A stretch of DNA of 64,000 nt from Salinicoccus carnicancri Crm (GTDB lineage Bacteria > Bacillota > Bacilli > Staphylococcales > Salinicoccaceae), in NCBI RefSeq assembly GCF_000330705.1, contig NZ_ANAM01000010.1, positions 62,001-126,000 on the forward strand, in the 5' to 3' direction. Of the stretch, positions 63,930 through 64,000 are shown one piece after another (position 1 is the stretch's first letter; each line of letters starts with the position of its first letter). The notes beneath the pieces are model-generated. The model made no database searches. It was not told where the DNA came from and worked only from the letters and a program-made list of their open reading frames with translations. The position numbers were made by a program, and so were the translations under genes.

Positions 63930-64000
63930 CTATCCAGCATTCTCCGCGTCTGCGCTTCTCCCCCTGCTCTCATGCCTCCCGTACACGAAGTAGAATATCA
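63930..64000 (-). CDS. Permease C-terminus, probably amino-acid transporter (partial)
   Basis: A minus-strand frame enters from the right edge and stops at 63932-63930. Its last 22 residues begin IFYFVYGRHESRGR and are followed by a hydrophilic tail. The FYFVYGxxHS pattern is what one sees at the end of the last helix of APC-type amino-acid permeases. Only this short piece is in the window, so the family call is tentative. The convergent terminator before it supports a real gene end. Confidence 0.4.
   Translation of the reverse strand, partial: IFYFVYGRHESRGRSADAENAG

Noticed and set aside
1-64000. CRISPR array, prophage, integrase/att site or replication origin
   Set aside because: No regularly spaced direct repeats, no phage structural or integrase genes, and no DnaA-box cluster were seen.

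Overview
The window looks like a chromosomal segment of a moderately halotolerant, low-to-mid G+C Gram-positive of the Staphylococcaceae, most like Salinicoccus or Jeotgalicoccus. This is inferred from strong AGGAGG-type ribosome sites, CsoR/CstR regulation, a staphylococcal-type cst sulfide/persulfide operon, an XRE + DUF3169 pair, an AldA-like aldehyde dehydrogenase and many sodium-coupled or BCCT osmolyte carriers. I see no rRNA, CRISPR array, complete insertion sequence, phage or plasmid module. There is one tRNA, tRNA-Ala(GGC). Gene names rest on remembered family features, not on a search.

Layout. 1-1117: end of a mannonate (uxuA-uxuB) operon. 1165-10262: peptide and amino-acid scavenging genes (M24 creatinase-like hydrolase, SSS symporter with small subunit, PatA-like aminotransferase, YjiH-type membrane protein, AbgA-like M20 hydrolase, AbgT transporter). 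10527-15697: a complete cst operon (cstR, cstA, cstB, tauE, sqr) with three visible operator-like sites. 15764-19564: a methyltransferase, then csoR-copA-copZ. 19655-21192: tRNA-Ala and a DUF819 transporter. 21331-29167: a more A+T-rich six-gene unit (BCCT carrier, unknown 569-aa protein, M19 dipeptidase, DUF3726-like protein, aldehyde dehydrogenase, IclR). 29172-36243: manA, GNAT, PTS EIIBCA, MOSC, a small membrane protein, and two tandem pRiA4b ORF-3 family proteins. 36266-44692: hexonate catabolism (gntK, gntP, dgoD, KDPGal aldolase, KDG kinase, IclR) plus a DUF3311/SSS transporter pair. 44876-51151: FAH-family hydrolase, XRE/DUF3169, and a tetronate-type operon (GntP permease, OtnK-like kinase, LtnD-like dehydrogenase) with a divergent GntR. 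51278-52094: a damaged toxin-antitoxin region. 52377-61627: an A+T-rich oxygenase island (TetR, AldA-like dehydrogenase, ferredoxin reductase, Rieske ferredoxin, Rieske oxygenase, OCD-family protein, BCCT carrier). 61880-63843: a GIY-YIG/DUF2075 helicase-like protein overlapping a MazG-like pyrophosphohydrolase, a candidate defence pair. The window ends in the 3' end of a permease gene.

How they work together. The sugar-acid genes converge on 2-keto-3-deoxy acids and tetronates and carry candidate catabolite-control sites. The cst and cop operons handle reactive sulfur and copper, under two related repressors with similar operators. The two BCCT-linked clusters probably import quaternary-ammonium or related zwitterionic compounds and open them by a hydrolytic/aldehyde route in one case and an oxygenase route in the other. 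Those two clusters, and the GIY-YIG/DUF2075-MazG pair, are the best candidates for undescribed biology.
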